Shown: positions 8,556 to 17,210, counted from the first letter of the stretch. The stretch is DNA of 64,000 bases from Enterovibrio calviensis DSM 14347 (GCF_000621165.1 NZ_JHZA01000016.1:1-64000); one strand, 5' to 3'. Numbers and translations: made by a program. The notes: generated from the sequence alone by a model not told the origin.

Positions 8556-10523
8556 ATGATAACGAAACGCCTTTCTCTACTTCAGGTTTACGTGTCAGCT
8601 GCATTGTTACTCGCGCTATTTATAGCGGGTCAGTTGTTCACCAATACCCATGAACAGCAGGCTAAGCTAGCGCAGCGCGCCGATGATGCCACACATCAAC
8701 TCGTGCAAACGCTGCCAAAATTTATTGCATACTACGACACCGATTCGATCAGGCTTATCGTGAAAGCGATGCTGTCTGCCGAGCTGACATCGATAACACT
8801 GACCGATCAGATCACCTCAGAAGCCGCCACGTGGTCGTATGAAACACTTTCTGCGAACACCCGATCTGCGGATGAGATATCTACCCCCTTTTACTGGTTC
8901 TCTGCTCTGACACAGGTAACACCAATAGAGCGAACGGTTGAGCTAAAAAATGACGATACTGTTGTCGCCTCTCTCGTATTGGCCTTGTCACCCGCTAAAG
9001 CGAATCAACATGTCGCCGAGCACGTTTCCTCTTTGATAGCGAGCGCGAGCCTACTGACATTGGGGTTGTTATTCGTATTCACTCTTGTCAGTGAAAAGCA
9101 CCGTCGCGCGATCCGCAGAGCCACATCAACAATCCATCAGTTGGCAGTACAAGACTTTTCCTCTCAAGAATCCTCGGCACAACGATCGGGATTGCCTCTC
9201 CTAGATAGCGCCATTGATAGTCTAGCTAAACAAGTGCAACGCCTGATTCAGTCGCTGAACAACGAGCTCAAAACACTGCACAACAGTATGATGTACGACG
9301 CAGTGTCCAGTCTTCCTAACCGCAAGTACTTCTCACACCAACTCAACAGTTGGATGGGTGAAGGTCATGACTCTCAGGGAGCGGTGTTTATCGCTAACAT
9401 GGCATGGATGGATACAATTTATCGTCGCTACGGTTTCGCTGCGCGCGATGAAACTTGGTGCTTGTTGTCAAACTCACTGCAATCGGCACTCGGTAATCAA
9501 ACCAATATTTGTATCGCCCGTATTAGCGAAACGGAAGTGGCGCTGCTGTTACCTGAACACAGCGAAGAGCAAAGCAGGCATTGCCTTCATACGTTGATCA
9601 GCACACTGAACAATGAAGTGACAATGGCAGGCTTTGATGCCAACGAAGGGTTCCACATTGGTGTGGTTCATGGCCATGGCGTCCCGAGTTCTCAGTTGAT
9701 GTCTCTGGCAGATAACGCGATGCAGCGAGCCATTCAAATCAACGATGTGTTTGTCTTCAACCGTGGTTCAGAAGAACAAGTCATTGACCGCGAAACTTGG
9801 CGATTATTACTTACTGACACCTTGCGCGAAAAAACGATTCGTCTGCAATGGCAGCCGGTAAATACGTTGGATAACGCCAGCAGCGAGCCGTTTCATTATG
9901 AAGTATTCACGCAGGCATTGATCGAAAAACAGTGGCAATCGGCCGGTCGCATCATGCCGTATATTCAACTGTTCGCTAAAGGTATCGAGTTTGACAAAAT
10001 CGTCATAGAGTCACTTATCGCTTTGCACAAATCGCAGCCGCTTGATACGCATATTGCACTCAACCTAACCGATGAAAGCTTGTCCAGTGAAGCGTTTACT
10101 CAATGGTTGATGCAGAAACTCAAAACCGCGCTACCTAGCGATAAAATATTTTTTGAAATCAGTGAAGCAAGTGCACGTAATAACTTAAAAGCCTGCATCA
10201 CGTTTAGTGACAAAGTGCGGCATGTGGGGGCATTTGTCGGTGTGGACCACTTCGGTCGCTACTTGCAGGGCGTGGAATATCTAGCAAAACTTAAGCCTAG
10301 CTACGTCAAACTCGATCAAGCACTTAGCCAAGAGCAAAGTAGTCAAAACCGTCTGTTTACTGAAACTTTAGCCAACATTGCGGATTCACTGGATATCACA
10401 GTGATTGCGACGGGGGTGAAAGACGAAGAAAGCAAACTGACGTTAAATCGAGAGTTTATCGACGCTTACCAAGGCTTTATTCACCCACCAACGGTGATTG
10501 CCTCACGAGAACAGGCTGTATAA
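8556..10523 (+). CDS. LapD-like inner-membrane c-di-GMP receptor with degenerate GGDEF and EAL domains
   Basis: A 655-residue inside-out signalling protein. It has a transmembrane helix (about 8-26), a periplasmic domain (about 27-155) resembling the LapD/MoxY N-terminal domain (including a PFYWF-like segment), a second helix (about 157-178), a HAMP-like linker, then GGDEF and EAL domains. Both enzymatic domains are degenerate: GGDEF reads SETEV, EAL reads EVF, the metal-binding DDFG is VDHFG, and AEGVE is ATGVK. So it should bind rather than make or break c-di-GMP. LapD proteins hold back the adhesin-cutting protease LapG through a GWxQ motif in the periplasmic domain; no tryptophan is present at the matching place here (about 120-140), and lapG is not in the window. 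Function as an adhesin regulator is inferred from context. Confidence 0.8.
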   Translation: MITKRLSLLQVYVSAALLLALFIAGQLFTNTHEQQAKLAQRADDATHQLVQTLPKFIAYYDTDSIRLIVKAMLSAELTSITLTDQITSEAATWSYETLSANTRSADEISTPFYWFSALTQVTPIERTVELKNDDTVVASLVLALSPAKANQHVAEHVSSLIASASLLTLGLLFVFTLVSEKHRRAIRRATSTIHQLAVQDFSSQESSAQRSGLPLLDSAIDSLAKQVQRLIQSLNNELKTLHNSMMYDAVSSLPNRKYFSHQLNSWMGEGHDSQGAVFIANMAWMDTIYRRYGFAARDETWCLLSNSLQSALGNQTNICIARISETEVALLLPEHSEEQSRHCLHTLISTLNNEVTMAGFDANEGFHIGVVHGHGVPSSQLMSLADNAMQRAIQINDVFVFNRGSEEQVIDRETWRLLLTDTLREKTIRLQWQPVNTLDNASSEPFHYEVFTQALIEKQWQSAGRIMPYIQLFAKGIEFDKIVIESLIALHKSQPLDTHIALNLTDESLSSEAFTQWLMQKLKTALPSDKIFFEISEASARNNLKACITFSDKVRHVGAFVGVDHFGRYLQGVEYLAKLKPSYVKLDQALSQEQSSQNRLFTETLANIADSLDITVIATGVKDEESKLTLNREFIDAYQGFIHPPTVIASREQAV

Positions 10524-10533
10524 ATGGCATAAA

Positions 10534-10556
10534 AAAACCCGCTCAATGCGGGTTTT
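10534..10556. terminator. Bidirectional terminator between the LapD-like gene and rimI
   Basis: Stem aaaacccgc / gcgggtttt with a 5-nt loop, T-tract on the plus side and A-tract on the other, between two convergent genes. Confidence 0.9.
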
Positions 10557-10559
10557 CTT

Positions 10560-11006
10560 TTACTCAAACCAGTAGCTCATGATCAGCGCGTCTTCCTTGC
10601 CACCATCTTTCGGGTAATACCCATAACGACGGTCGAACTCATTAAACTCCAGTGATTCATAAAGCTTAATTGCCGATTGGTTACTTTCTCGAACTTCTAA
10701 CCACGCTTCTTGTGCATCAGCGCTACGCATACAAACAAGAAACTCATTTAACAACTGCTTACCGAAGCCTTTACCTTGATGCTGCGGCGCAACCGCAATG
10801 TTGAGCAGTGATGCCTCTCCCGCTACACATTGTGCAAAAAAGTACCCTACCACCTCATTATCCATAACCAGAACGCGGTTACATCCAAATTTGGTCGGTG
10901 GCTTCCTCAATAGGCTTTCAGCCCAAGGATGGCTATGAGCCGCTCGTTCAATGGCGACGACCGAGTCTAACCACGCATCATCCATCGAGAGAAATTCAGT
11001 TTTCAT
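10560..11006 (-). CDS. rimI: Ribosomal protein S18 alanine N-acetyltransferase
   Basis: A GNAT-fold enzyme that acetylates the N-terminal alanine of ribosomal protein S18. The 148-residue product matches the usual RimI length when started at the ATG ending at 11006 (MKTEFLSM); a longer frame to 11123 would only add residues encoded inside holD. The acetyl-CoA binding motif QHQGKGFG and the conserved SNQSAIKLYESLGF-type segment (here with EFNEF) are visible. It overlaps the end of holD by 11 bp, the usual holD-rimI pair. In this genome the gene runs directly into the terminator facing the adhesin locus. Confidence 0.93.
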   Translation of the reverse strand: MKTEFLSMDDAWLDSVVAIERAAHSHPWAESLLRKPPTKFGCNRVLVMDNEVVGYFFAQCVAGEASLLNIAVAPQHQGKGFGKQLLNEFLVCMRSADAQEAWLEVRESNQSAIKLYESLEFNEFDRRYGYYPKDGGKEDALIMSYWFE

Positions 11007-11391
11007 AACGTTTGATTTGTTTCCATAACGCCTTTTTGGCGTCTTGATCATCATTAAGTATCGAGAGTGCTGGCGAGGAAAGTGAATTAACGCCTGATAA
11101 TGTCTGTACTGACACACCCGCAAACCAACACCAATTCAATGAATGCTCGCCGAGGTTGGCCACGGCTCTTGAGGGCAAACTCAGCGCCTGTTCAGGGGAC
11201 AGCTTCATACTGGCTAGGATTTTCCCAAACAACCAAGCATCTTGCACACTCAACTCGGCATCACTCACAAACAAGAGTTTACACGACGAAGGTAACGCTA
11301 TGGCCTTGTCCGCATTGTTTGGAAACAAGTCAGGACGCTTAACGTCCCATACCGTGATCCCCATTTCTTTGAGTCGCTGTAAATCGTTCAT
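10996..11391 (-). CDS. holD: DNA polymerase III psi subunit
   Basis: Psi links the clamp loader to the chi subunit and to SSB at the replication fork. The 131-residue product starts at the ATG ending at 11391 (MNDLQRLKEMGITVWDVKRP), and the N-terminal segment is the chi-binding peptide typical of HolD. The family is poorly conserved, but the position directly upstream of and overlapping rimI is diagnostic. The upstream 185 bp contain no further gene. Confidence 0.88.
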   Translation of the reverse strand: MNDLQRLKEMGITVWDVKRPDLFPNNADKAIALPSSCKLLFVSDAELSVQDAWLFGKILASMKLSPEQALSLPSRAVANLGEHSLNWCWFAGVSVQTLSGVNSLSSPALSILNDDQDAKKALWKQIKRYEN

Positions 11392-11530
11392 GGCACCACG
11401 AATATCAAAATATGAACCAAGAGAATATGCGATGCATCCTAACAAACTTCTGCGGGTATCGGAATGAACTCACTAACGTAACTCTACTCTTCCCCTAACG
11501 GTCCACTCTCGAAGCGAGTCTGGAAAACGA

Positions 11531-11555
11531 AAAGAGCAGCCTCTGGCTGCTCTTT
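11531..11555. terminator. Terminator downstream of yhbS
   Basis: An 11-bp stem aaagagcagcc / ggctgctcttt with a 3-nt loop, located 22 bp past the yhbS stop on the minus strand. Confidence 0.75.
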
Positions 11556-11576
11556 ATAACCACATAACGCTGAAAA

Positions 11577-12080
11577 TTATAGCTCGTCGAACTCTGGGCA
11601 GTAATCCACTAGCCCTTGCAATGAATCAAATGCGCCATCAATCAATTCGATCGCCATAAATGCTTCGGCAGGCACATCCCACTTACAGTGGAAACCAAAG
11701 CTATCGGCCGCCATGAAGCCCAATCGAGAATAGTACGCTGAATCACCTAACACCACACACGCGGGGTAGCCAAACTCACAAAGTATTTCAAAACCTTCTT
11801 TGATGAGCGCCGCCGCGATTCCCTGCTTACGATAATCGGGGTGAACACAAACGGGGGCTAATCCTTGCACGCCAGTGTCTTGTCCACCAATGGTGACAGG
11901 GCTAAACATCGCATGAGCCACAACTTTGCCTTCGTCGGTGCAAGCCACCAATGACAAGGTGTTGTGCCCATTTTCGCGCAATGACATCACCAACTTCGCC
12001 TCTGCGGGGGTTGGGAACGCTTTTTTTACCAACCGGTCGATAGGAAGAAGATCGGCGGGTGCTTCAGATCTTATGAGCAT
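11577..12080 (-). CDS. yhbS: GNAT-family N-acetyltransferase YhbS
   Basis: A 167-residue GNAT protein similar to E. coli YhbS, whose substrate is uncertain. I start it at the ATG ending at 12080 (MLIRSEAP): E. coli YhbS starts the same way and GAGG lies 6 nt upstream, while the ATG at 12092 has no clear Shine-Dalgarno. The acetyl-CoA loop is YRKQGIAA, followed by the YhbS-type segments LGDSAYYSRLGF and a C-terminal beta-rich end. It overlaps ubiT by 17 bp and so is translationally coupled to it. In E. coli yhbS is likewise next to yhbT (ubiT). Confidence 0.88.
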   Translation of the reverse strand: MLIRSEAPADLLPIDRLVKKAFPTPAEAKLVMSLRENGHNTLSLVACTDEGKVVAHAMFSPVTIGGQDTGVQGLAPVCVHPDYRKQGIAAALIKEGFEILCEFGYPACVVLGDSAYYSRLGFMAADSFGFHCKWDVPAEAFMAIELIDGAFDSLQGLVDYCPEFDEL

Positions 12081-12591
12081 AGTGCGCCTCATCAGCAGTG
12101 GCAGGTGTTTGCAGGCCTTTTTGAACGAACGCTGCTAACGAAAACAAACCTTGGCGAAGTAGAGCTGGCAATGAATCCAGATCCACACTGTCCATCAAGT
12201 TTTTGACTTCCAAACCAAGTTCAGTGTCACCTTCAATTAACAAACGACGCTGAAAAAATAACGTGTCTGGGTCTTCTTTACGCGCTGCGATTAAAATCAT
12301 GTCATTGAGATCGCCGCTAAATCGCACATCAGGCGTTTCGATATCTTGCCTGACAACGAGTTTTTCATTATCAAAGCTGATGTAACTTTTAAACCCGATG
12401 TCACGAACATGCACTTCCAACCAGCGATTCTCAAGGAACTCAAATTCGCCATCATCCAATGCTTCACGAAACACGCGTTTTAGTGTCTCTAACATTAGCG
12501 CCTGCTGCGCTGCTGCTGGGACAAGTTTAACGGGCAGTCTAAAAAATGAAGGTGCCTGTTGCACCAAGGTTGTATGGAGTTTGTTGAGCAA
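12064..12591 (-). CDS. ubiT: Ubiquinone accessory factor UbiT (SCP2 lipid-binding domain)
   Basis: UbiT is an SCP2-domain protein needed, with UbiU and UbiV, for oxygen-independent ubiquinone synthesis; it is thought to carry hydrophobic intermediates. The 175-residue product aligns with E. coli YhbT from residue 1 if it starts at TTG (ending at 12591, MLNKLHTTLV); no ATG lies near this point in frame. Highly conserved segments are LDDGEFEFLENRWLEVHVRD and IAARKEDPDTLFFQRRL-IEGDTELGL. ubiU and ubiV are on the opposite strand 2.6 kb away with rocS between, where E. coli has them directly divergent. Confidence 0.92.
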   Translation of the reverse strand: MLNKLHTTLVQQAPSFFRLPVKLVPAAAQQALMLETLKRVFREALDDGEFEFLENRWLEVHVRDIGFKSYISFDNEKLVVRQDIETPDVRFSGDLNDMILIAARKEDPDTLFFQRRLLIEGDTELGLEVKNLMDSVDLDSLPALLRQGLFSLAAFVQKGLQTPATADEAHYAHKI

Positions 12592-12942
12592 GGTAGTGTT
12601 CCAACGCTAAGGGTGCCGAAAGTATGCGTCATTGTATGCCATTGTGCCCCCCATAGATCATGCCTTGAATCAAAAAACTCGAAGCGCAACACTACGCCTT
12701 CGCAATTCCCATTGTTAGCCGCAGTAAACACCCCACCCAAATCATTCATCATCGCCGGCGTTACACCCCAATACATAATTGGTTTGAATGCGCAAAAGGC
12801 GGCATGGGTTCAATTAAGAGGTAAGCATGAGTAATTTGGTGACATATGTGTTTATAACGAAACACTCGCGTTATATAGTATTGGCTCAAATTTGGAGTTG
12901 AAGTAGGAAATAGCTTCGCTAGCTTGGATGTATGGAGCCTAA
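12592..12942. promoter_or_regulatory. Divergent intergenic region between ubiT and rocS
   Basis: This 351-bp gap must hold the promoters for ubiT-yhbS and rocS. I see no convincing FNR palindrome and no assignable -35/-10 pair. An open frame on the minus strand (12495-12776) overlaps ubiT in another frame and looks spurious. The half nearest rocS is AT-rich (12830-12900). Confidence 0.5.
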
Positions 12943-14991
12943 ATGCCAATTGAGCAACTAACCTATTGGTTTTCGCGCCTAACTCATAACAGCCCTTTCC
13001 TTTTTGCCGTGCTTGATAAAAATCATCATTATCTTTGGGTCAGCCAGCGGTATTGTGAAATTAGCGGATTAGATCAAAATGAATTGGTCGGCAAACAGGA
13101 TTCAGACATTCTCGGTCTTGGCTTTTATGAGGCGCTGTCACCTCACTATCAACGTGCTTTCAGTGGAGAACACTCGGAAGGCGAAATAGTGCTCAACGAC
13201 GGTATCCATGACTCCAGTTTTCACTTCAGTGTATCTCCTCTCGCCAGCAATGAGTGGCCGGAAGGCGCGATCATTTTCCATGCTGCAGATACCTCAGAAA
13301 GACAAGTTTTAACCAGTGCGTTGGAATCGTCAGAAGACCGCTTTAGCAACCTTTGCCAATTGGTCGGAGAAGGGTGCTGCGTCCTAGATGACGGTATCGT
13401 GCTCAGCGCCAACCATCATGCTGTCAGCATGCTAGGTTTTGACAACCCAAATGAAATTTTAGGTGAGGACATCGAAAACCTGCTGGCAAGCCCAGTTAAG
13501 GGCCAATCAGTGGTCGCCTCTCTCACCAATCTGGGGGCTGGACAGCAACTGGTGTGTCATGCCAGTAAAGCAAATGCCAACAACAAGCCCTTAAACGTCT
13601 CTTATGGGTCCGTCAATATATTGGGTGGCAGTGGTGCACTGATTACGCTATCGCACACGGTTGCCGTTTCTGACCATCAGCAAACCATTGAAAAATTGGC
13701 GCAGTTTGACGCATTAACAAGCCTGTATAATCGACATGGATTTTCACGCCGTCTCGAACAGCTCATCGCCAGTGATACACCTCTATTGATGTTGTATCTC
13801 GACGTCGATAACTTTAAAAACATTAACGATTCGCTCGGGCATCACATTGGTGATCGCGTGCTGCAAGAGATAGCCCAACGTCTTCGTCGCCATTTACCTT
13901 CAGAAACCATATTGGGTCATCTGGGTGGTGATGAGTTTGCGGTTCTCTTGCCAGAGCAAAATAGTGATGAAACAGCGACTGAGCTCGCCAATAAGATCGT
14001 TGAAGTCATCAGTCAGCCATTTGATCTCTACCATTTCAGTAAATACCTTGCCTGTTCAATCGGCTCCGTTAAATTCCCTGGAGACGGTAAGGACGCACGA
14101 AGTCTTTTGCAGAATGCGGATACGGCGATGTACGAAGCCAAAGAGCAAGGCCGTAACCGCGTTGTCACATACAATCAGCACATGAACAAAGAAGCGCGCA
14201 TGCGCCTTTGGTTAGAAATAGAACTTCAGAAAGCGCTGCAAAATAATGGGCTAGAAGTTTGGTATCAACCCAAAGTCAACGCAAAGGACTACACCATTAA
14301 TGGTGCGGAAGCCTTGGTGCGCTGGAAACACCCCGTCGAAGGTTATATCAGTCCTGCACGCTTCATTCCTGTTGCGGAGCGTTCAGGTATGATTGAACTA
14401 CTTGGTCGAAACGTCATGCGTGAAGTCTTTCAAGCGGTACGTCGTTGGCAGGGTCTCAAAGTACTACCTGGGCGCGTAGCCATTAACTTGTCACCACAGC
14501 AATTTCGTAACCCGAACCTAACAGGACACATGAAAAAGCTTCAGGCTGCGACCCAAGCCGACCCTTCGCTTATCACTTTTGAGCTGACAGAAAGTGCCGT
14601 GATGAACGATGGCGACCATGCTATTCAAATGCTGAACGCCATTAAAGATCTTGGCTTTGCACTATCTATCGATGATTTTGGTACCGGCTACTCATCACTG
14701 TCATACCTCGCTAAGTTTCCGCTTGATGAATTGAAAATCGACCGGGCGTTTATCTGCGATATGGAAATCTTCCCTAAGCAGGTCACGTTAATTGAGAACA
14801 TCATTAACCTGGGCCGCTCATTGAACATGTCTGTCGTGGCTGAAGGGGTTGAGACGGGAAAACAAGCCAGCGTTCTCGGTAACTTAAAATGCGACACCAT
14901 TCAAGGCTTTCACTTCTACAAACCCATGCCGAGAGCTGAATTTGAAGCGCTGCTTGTTAACAACCGCAAGGCCATAAAAGCCGCGTCCTAA
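12943..14991 (+). CDS. rocS: c-di-GMP signalling protein RocS/ScrG (PAS-GGDEF-EAL)
   Basis: A 682-residue soluble protein with two PAS-like sensor domains (about 10-120 and 130-245), a GGDEF domain (about 255-415, motif LGGDEF intact) and an EAL domain (about 430-670). The catalytic signatures are intact: EALVRW, ELTES, DDFGTGYSS, KIDRAF, AEGVET, QGFHF. So both synthesis and breakdown of c-di-GMP are chemically possible; in V. parahaemolyticus the related ScrG behaves as a phosphodiesterase. The RxxD inhibitory site upstream of GGDEF is not conserved (the stretch reads LPSE). The V. cholerae homologue RocS also lies next to the two U32-peptidase genes, which supports orthology. No transmembrane segment is seen. 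Confidence 0.88.
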   Translation: MPIEQLTYWFSRLTHNSPFLFAVLDKNHHYLWVSQRYCEISGLDQNELVGKQDSDILGLGFYEALSPHYQRAFSGEHSEGEIVLNDGIHDSSFHFSVSPLASNEWPEGAIIFHAADTSERQVLTSALESSEDRFSNLCQLVGEGCCVLDDGIVLSANHHAVSMLGFDNPNEILGEDIENLLASPVKGQSVVASLTNLGAGQQLVCHASKANANNKPLNVSYGSVNILGGSGALITLSHTVAVSDHQQTIEKLAQFDALTSLYNRHGFSRRLEQLIASDTPLLMLYLDVDNFKNINDSLGHHIGDRVLQEIAQRLRRHLPSETILGHLGGDEFAVLLPEQNSDETATELANKIVEVISQPFDLYHFSKYLACSIGSVKFPGDGKDARSLLQNADTAMYEAKEQGRNRVVTYNQHMNKEARMRLWLEIELQKALQNNGLEVWYQPKVNAKDYTINGAEALVRWKHPVEGYISPARFIPVAERSGMIELLGRNVMREVFQAVRRWQGLKVLPGRVAINLSPQQFRNPNLTGHMKKLQAATQADPSLITFELTESAVMNDGDHAIQMLNAIKDLGFALSIDDFGTGYSSLSYLAKFPLDELKIDRAFICDMEIFPKQVTLIENIINLGRSLNMSVVAEGVETGKQASVLGNLKCDTIQGFHFYKPMPRAEFEALLVNNRKAIKAAS

Positions 14992-14999
14992 TATCTATT

Positions 15000-15016
15000 G
15001 GCGCAGGTTATGCGCC
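15000..15016 (+). terminator. Weak hairpin after rocS
   Basis: Stem ggcgca / tgcgcc with a 5-nt loop, 8 bp past the rocS stop, without a good U-tract. It may act together with the inverted repeat that follows. Confidence 0.4.
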
Positions 15017-15020
15017 AACT

Positions 15021-15078
15021 TATACCCAAGCAACCTGAAGATGCTCGATTTCAGAGGCCTTCAGGTTGTTTGGGTATA
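15021..15078. repeat. Vibrio-type dispersed palindromic repeat
   Basis: Two 20-bp arms, 15021-15040 and 15059-15078, are inverted repeats with one mismatch (a possible G-U pair in RNA) and an 18-nt loop. The arms begin and end with tatacccaag / tgtttgggtata. From memory, units of this kind (tacccaag...acctgaag) are dispersed between genes in many Vibrio genomes. A decayed relative appears near 56870. Confidence 0.65.
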
Positions 15079-15234
15079 TATCCCCTAGTAATACATCCTC
15101 AATTGCCTTTCGTTTCTTCATTTGTTTAACCAAACCTGCCCCACATCAATGCCACGGGGCATGACTGTGCCTAAAATCCCGACTCTACGCTCAAATTCAT
15201 AGCCAGATGCTGACCACGCGATGTGGGGATATTT

Positions 15235-16230
15235 ATGGAATTGCTTTGCCCTGCGGGAAATCTTCCTGCGCTGAAAACGGCCATTGATAATGGCGCCGAT
15301 GCCGTATACATCGGGTTCAAAGATGGCACGAATGCTCGCCACTTTGCAGGTCTAAACTTTGATGGCAAAAAGCTCGAGAAGGCCGTCTCCTATGTTCATG
15401 ACAGGAACAAACACCTTCATGTTGCGCTAAATACCTTTGCGCACCCTGATGGCTTTACTCGTTGGACGGATGCCGTTGATGCCGCCGTTGATCTCGGCGT
15501 CGATGCGCTGATCATTGCCGATCTTGCGGTACTTGATTATGCCGCGAAAAAACACCCTGACATGGAAATACACCTGTCAGTGCAAGCATCAGCCACCAAC
15601 AGTGCCGCCATTGATTTCTATCGTGACCACTTCAACGTCAAACGCGTTGTCTTGCCTCGCGTATTGTCTATGCATCAAGTGAAGCAGCTTTCTCGCACCA
15701 CAGATGTCGATCTCGAAGTGTTTGCTTTTGGTAGCCTTTGCATCATGTCCGAAGGTCGTTGTTACCTGTCGTCATATCTGACGGGTGAATCTCCAAACAC
15801 GGTAGGCGCATGTTCTCCGGCCAAATATGTTCGCTGGCAGGAAACGCCACAAGGGCTTGAATCTCGTCTCAATGATATTTTGATCGACCGCTACAAAGCG
15901 GGGGAAAACGCAGGGTATCCAACCCTGTGCAAAGGCAGGTTCGTGACTGACGGCGAACCTTTCCACGCACTGGAAGAGCCTACTAGCTTGAACACGCTGT
16001 CAATTCTCCCTGAACTTTTCGCTGCCAATATCGCTTCGGTGAAAATCGAAGGTCGTCAACGCAGCCCTGCTTATGTTGAGCAAGTCACTCGCACATGGCG
16101 CCAAGCTATTGATAGCTATCAGCGTAATCCAGATGCCTATGACGTGCTTCCGCAATGGAACCAGTGCTTGGACAGTGTCTCTGAAGGCGCACAAACGACA
16201 CTCGGTGCTTATCACCGTAAATGGCAGTAA
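15235..16230 (+). CDS. ubiU: Ubiquinone biosynthesis protein UbiU (U32 peptidase-like, Fe-S)
   Basis: UbiU forms a heterodimer with UbiV that hydroxylates ubiquinone precursors without oxygen. The 331-residue product starts at ATG 15235 (MELLCPAGNLPAL), matching E. coli YhbU, with gtgggga just upstream. The four cysteines expected to bind the [4Fe-4S] cluster are visible in CIMSEGRC, GACSP and PTLCKGR. The final residues GAYHRKWQ are identical to those I recall for the E. coli protein. ubiV starts 11 bp after the stop, so the two form an operon. A small palindrome (atgcc / ggcat, 15149-15162) lies in the upstream region, but no clear FNR site. Confidence 0.95.
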   Translation: MELLCPAGNLPALKTAIDNGADAVYIGFKDGTNARHFAGLNFDGKKLEKAVSYVHDRNKHLHVALNTFAHPDGFTRWTDAVDAAVDLGVDALIIADLAVLDYAAKKHPDMEIHLSVQASATNSAAIDFYRDHFNVKRVVLPRVLSMHQVKQLSRTTDVDLEVFAFGSLCIMSEGRCYLSSYLTGESPNTVGACSPAKYVRWQETPQGLESRLNDILIDRYKAGENAGYPTLCKGRFVTDGEPFHALEEPTSLNTLSILPELFAANIASVKIEGRQRSPAYVEQVTRTWRQAIDSYQRNPDAYDVLPQWNQCLDSVSEGAQTTLGAYHRKWQ

Positions 16231-16241
16231 GAGGAGCTTCC

Positions 16242-17111
16242 ATGAAATACTCACTTGGCCCACTACTCTATTTCTGGCCAAAACAAGACGTTGAGAGCTT
16301 CTATCAACGCGCCGTCGACAGCGACGCAGACATTGTCTACTTGGGTGAAACCGTGTGCTCTAAACGCCGTGAAGTGCGTTTGGGCGATTGGATGGAACTT
16401 GGTCGCGAACTCGCAAAAAGCGGCAAGCAAGTGGTGCTTTCAACCATGGCATTGCTCGAAGCCCCGAGCGAAGTGAAGGTGATGCAAAACTACATCGACA
16501 ATGGCGACTTCATCATTGAAGCCAACGATGTATCAGCCATTCAATTGGCGCATGAAAAACGACTTCCGTTTGTCGCTGGACCAGCACTTAACCTTTACAA
16601 CGCACAGGCGCTTAACGTACTGCTGTCAAAAGGTATGACGCGCTGGTGCATGCCCGTAGAGCTTTCCCGCGAATGGCTACTCAAAGTGCTCGCTGAAGCG
16701 GAAGCGATGGGGATTCGTGATCGCTTCGAGGTTGAAGTGTTTTCATACGGTCACTTACCTCTAGCCTATTCAGCTCGCTGCTTCAGTGCGCGTGCTGAAA
16801 ACCGCCCGAAAGACAAGTGTGAAACCTGCTGTATTAATTACCCGCAGGGTCTTGAGGTGAAAAGCCAAGAAGGCCAAGCCGTATTTACGCTAAATGGCAT
16901 CCAGACTCAATCTGGTTACTGTTACGATCTCAGTGCCGATGTCACCTCAATGCAAGGTATTGTGGATGTCGCGCGTATTAGTCCGCAGGATATCAACTCT
17001 CTTGATGTCATTGCAGGGTTTAAGCGGGGCGAGCGCCAGGGCGCTGCGCAAACTCATCATTGCAATGGCTATTGGCACAGCATTGAAGGCATGGCGGTTC
17101 ATTCGGCCTAA
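16242..17111 (+). CDS. ubiV: Ubiquinone biosynthesis protein UbiV (U32 peptidase-like, Fe-S)
   Basis: Partner of UbiU in anaerobic ubiquinone synthesis. The 289-residue protein starts at ATG 16242 (MKYSLGPLLYFWPK) with AGAGGAG 6 nt upstream; the in-frame ATG at 16221 overlaps the end of ubiU. Conserved stretches include YLGETVCSKRR, RWCMPVELSREW and SYGHLPLAYSARCF. The cysteine cluster CETCC and the upstream Cys residues are the expected [4Fe-4S] ligands. It closes the operon before a bidirectional terminator. Confidence 0.95.
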   Translation: MKYSLGPLLYFWPKQDVESFYQRAVDSDADIVYLGETVCSKRREVRLGDWMELGRELAKSGKQVVLSTMALLEAPSEVKVMQNYIDNGDFIIEANDVSAIQLAHEKRLPFVAGPALNLYNAQALNVLLSKGMTRWCMPVELSREWLLKVLAEAEAMGIRDRFEVEVFSYGHLPLAYSARCFSARAENRPKDKCETCCINYPQGLEVKSQEGQAVFTLNGIQTQSGYCYDLSADVTSMQGIVDVARISPQDINSLDVIAGFKRGERQGAAQTHHCNGYWHSIEGMAVHSA

Positions 17112-17134
17112 CTGGCCTTAGCGCCAAACGCAAA

Positions 17135-17154
17135 AGAGCCGCAATCGCGGCTCT
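17135..17154. terminator. Terminator between ubiV and nlpI
   Basis: Stem agagccgc / gcggctct with a 4-nt loop, T-rich on the plus side and with an A-run on the other, between convergent genes. Confidence 0.8.
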
Positions 17155-17210
17155 TCTTCTTCAACCGGTGAACTCAAAAGCAACGGTTGATCTCGACTCT
17201 TCAAGCAGAG

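Noticed and set aside
12495-12776. 93-codon open frame on the minus strand upstream of and overlapping ubiT
   Set aside because: It overlaps the start of ubiT in another frame, has no recognisable domain and no good ribosome-binding site.
12592-15234. FNR sites controlling ubiT and ubiUV
   Set aside because: Expected from biology, but I found no TTGAT-N4-ATCAA-like palindrome in either upstream region.
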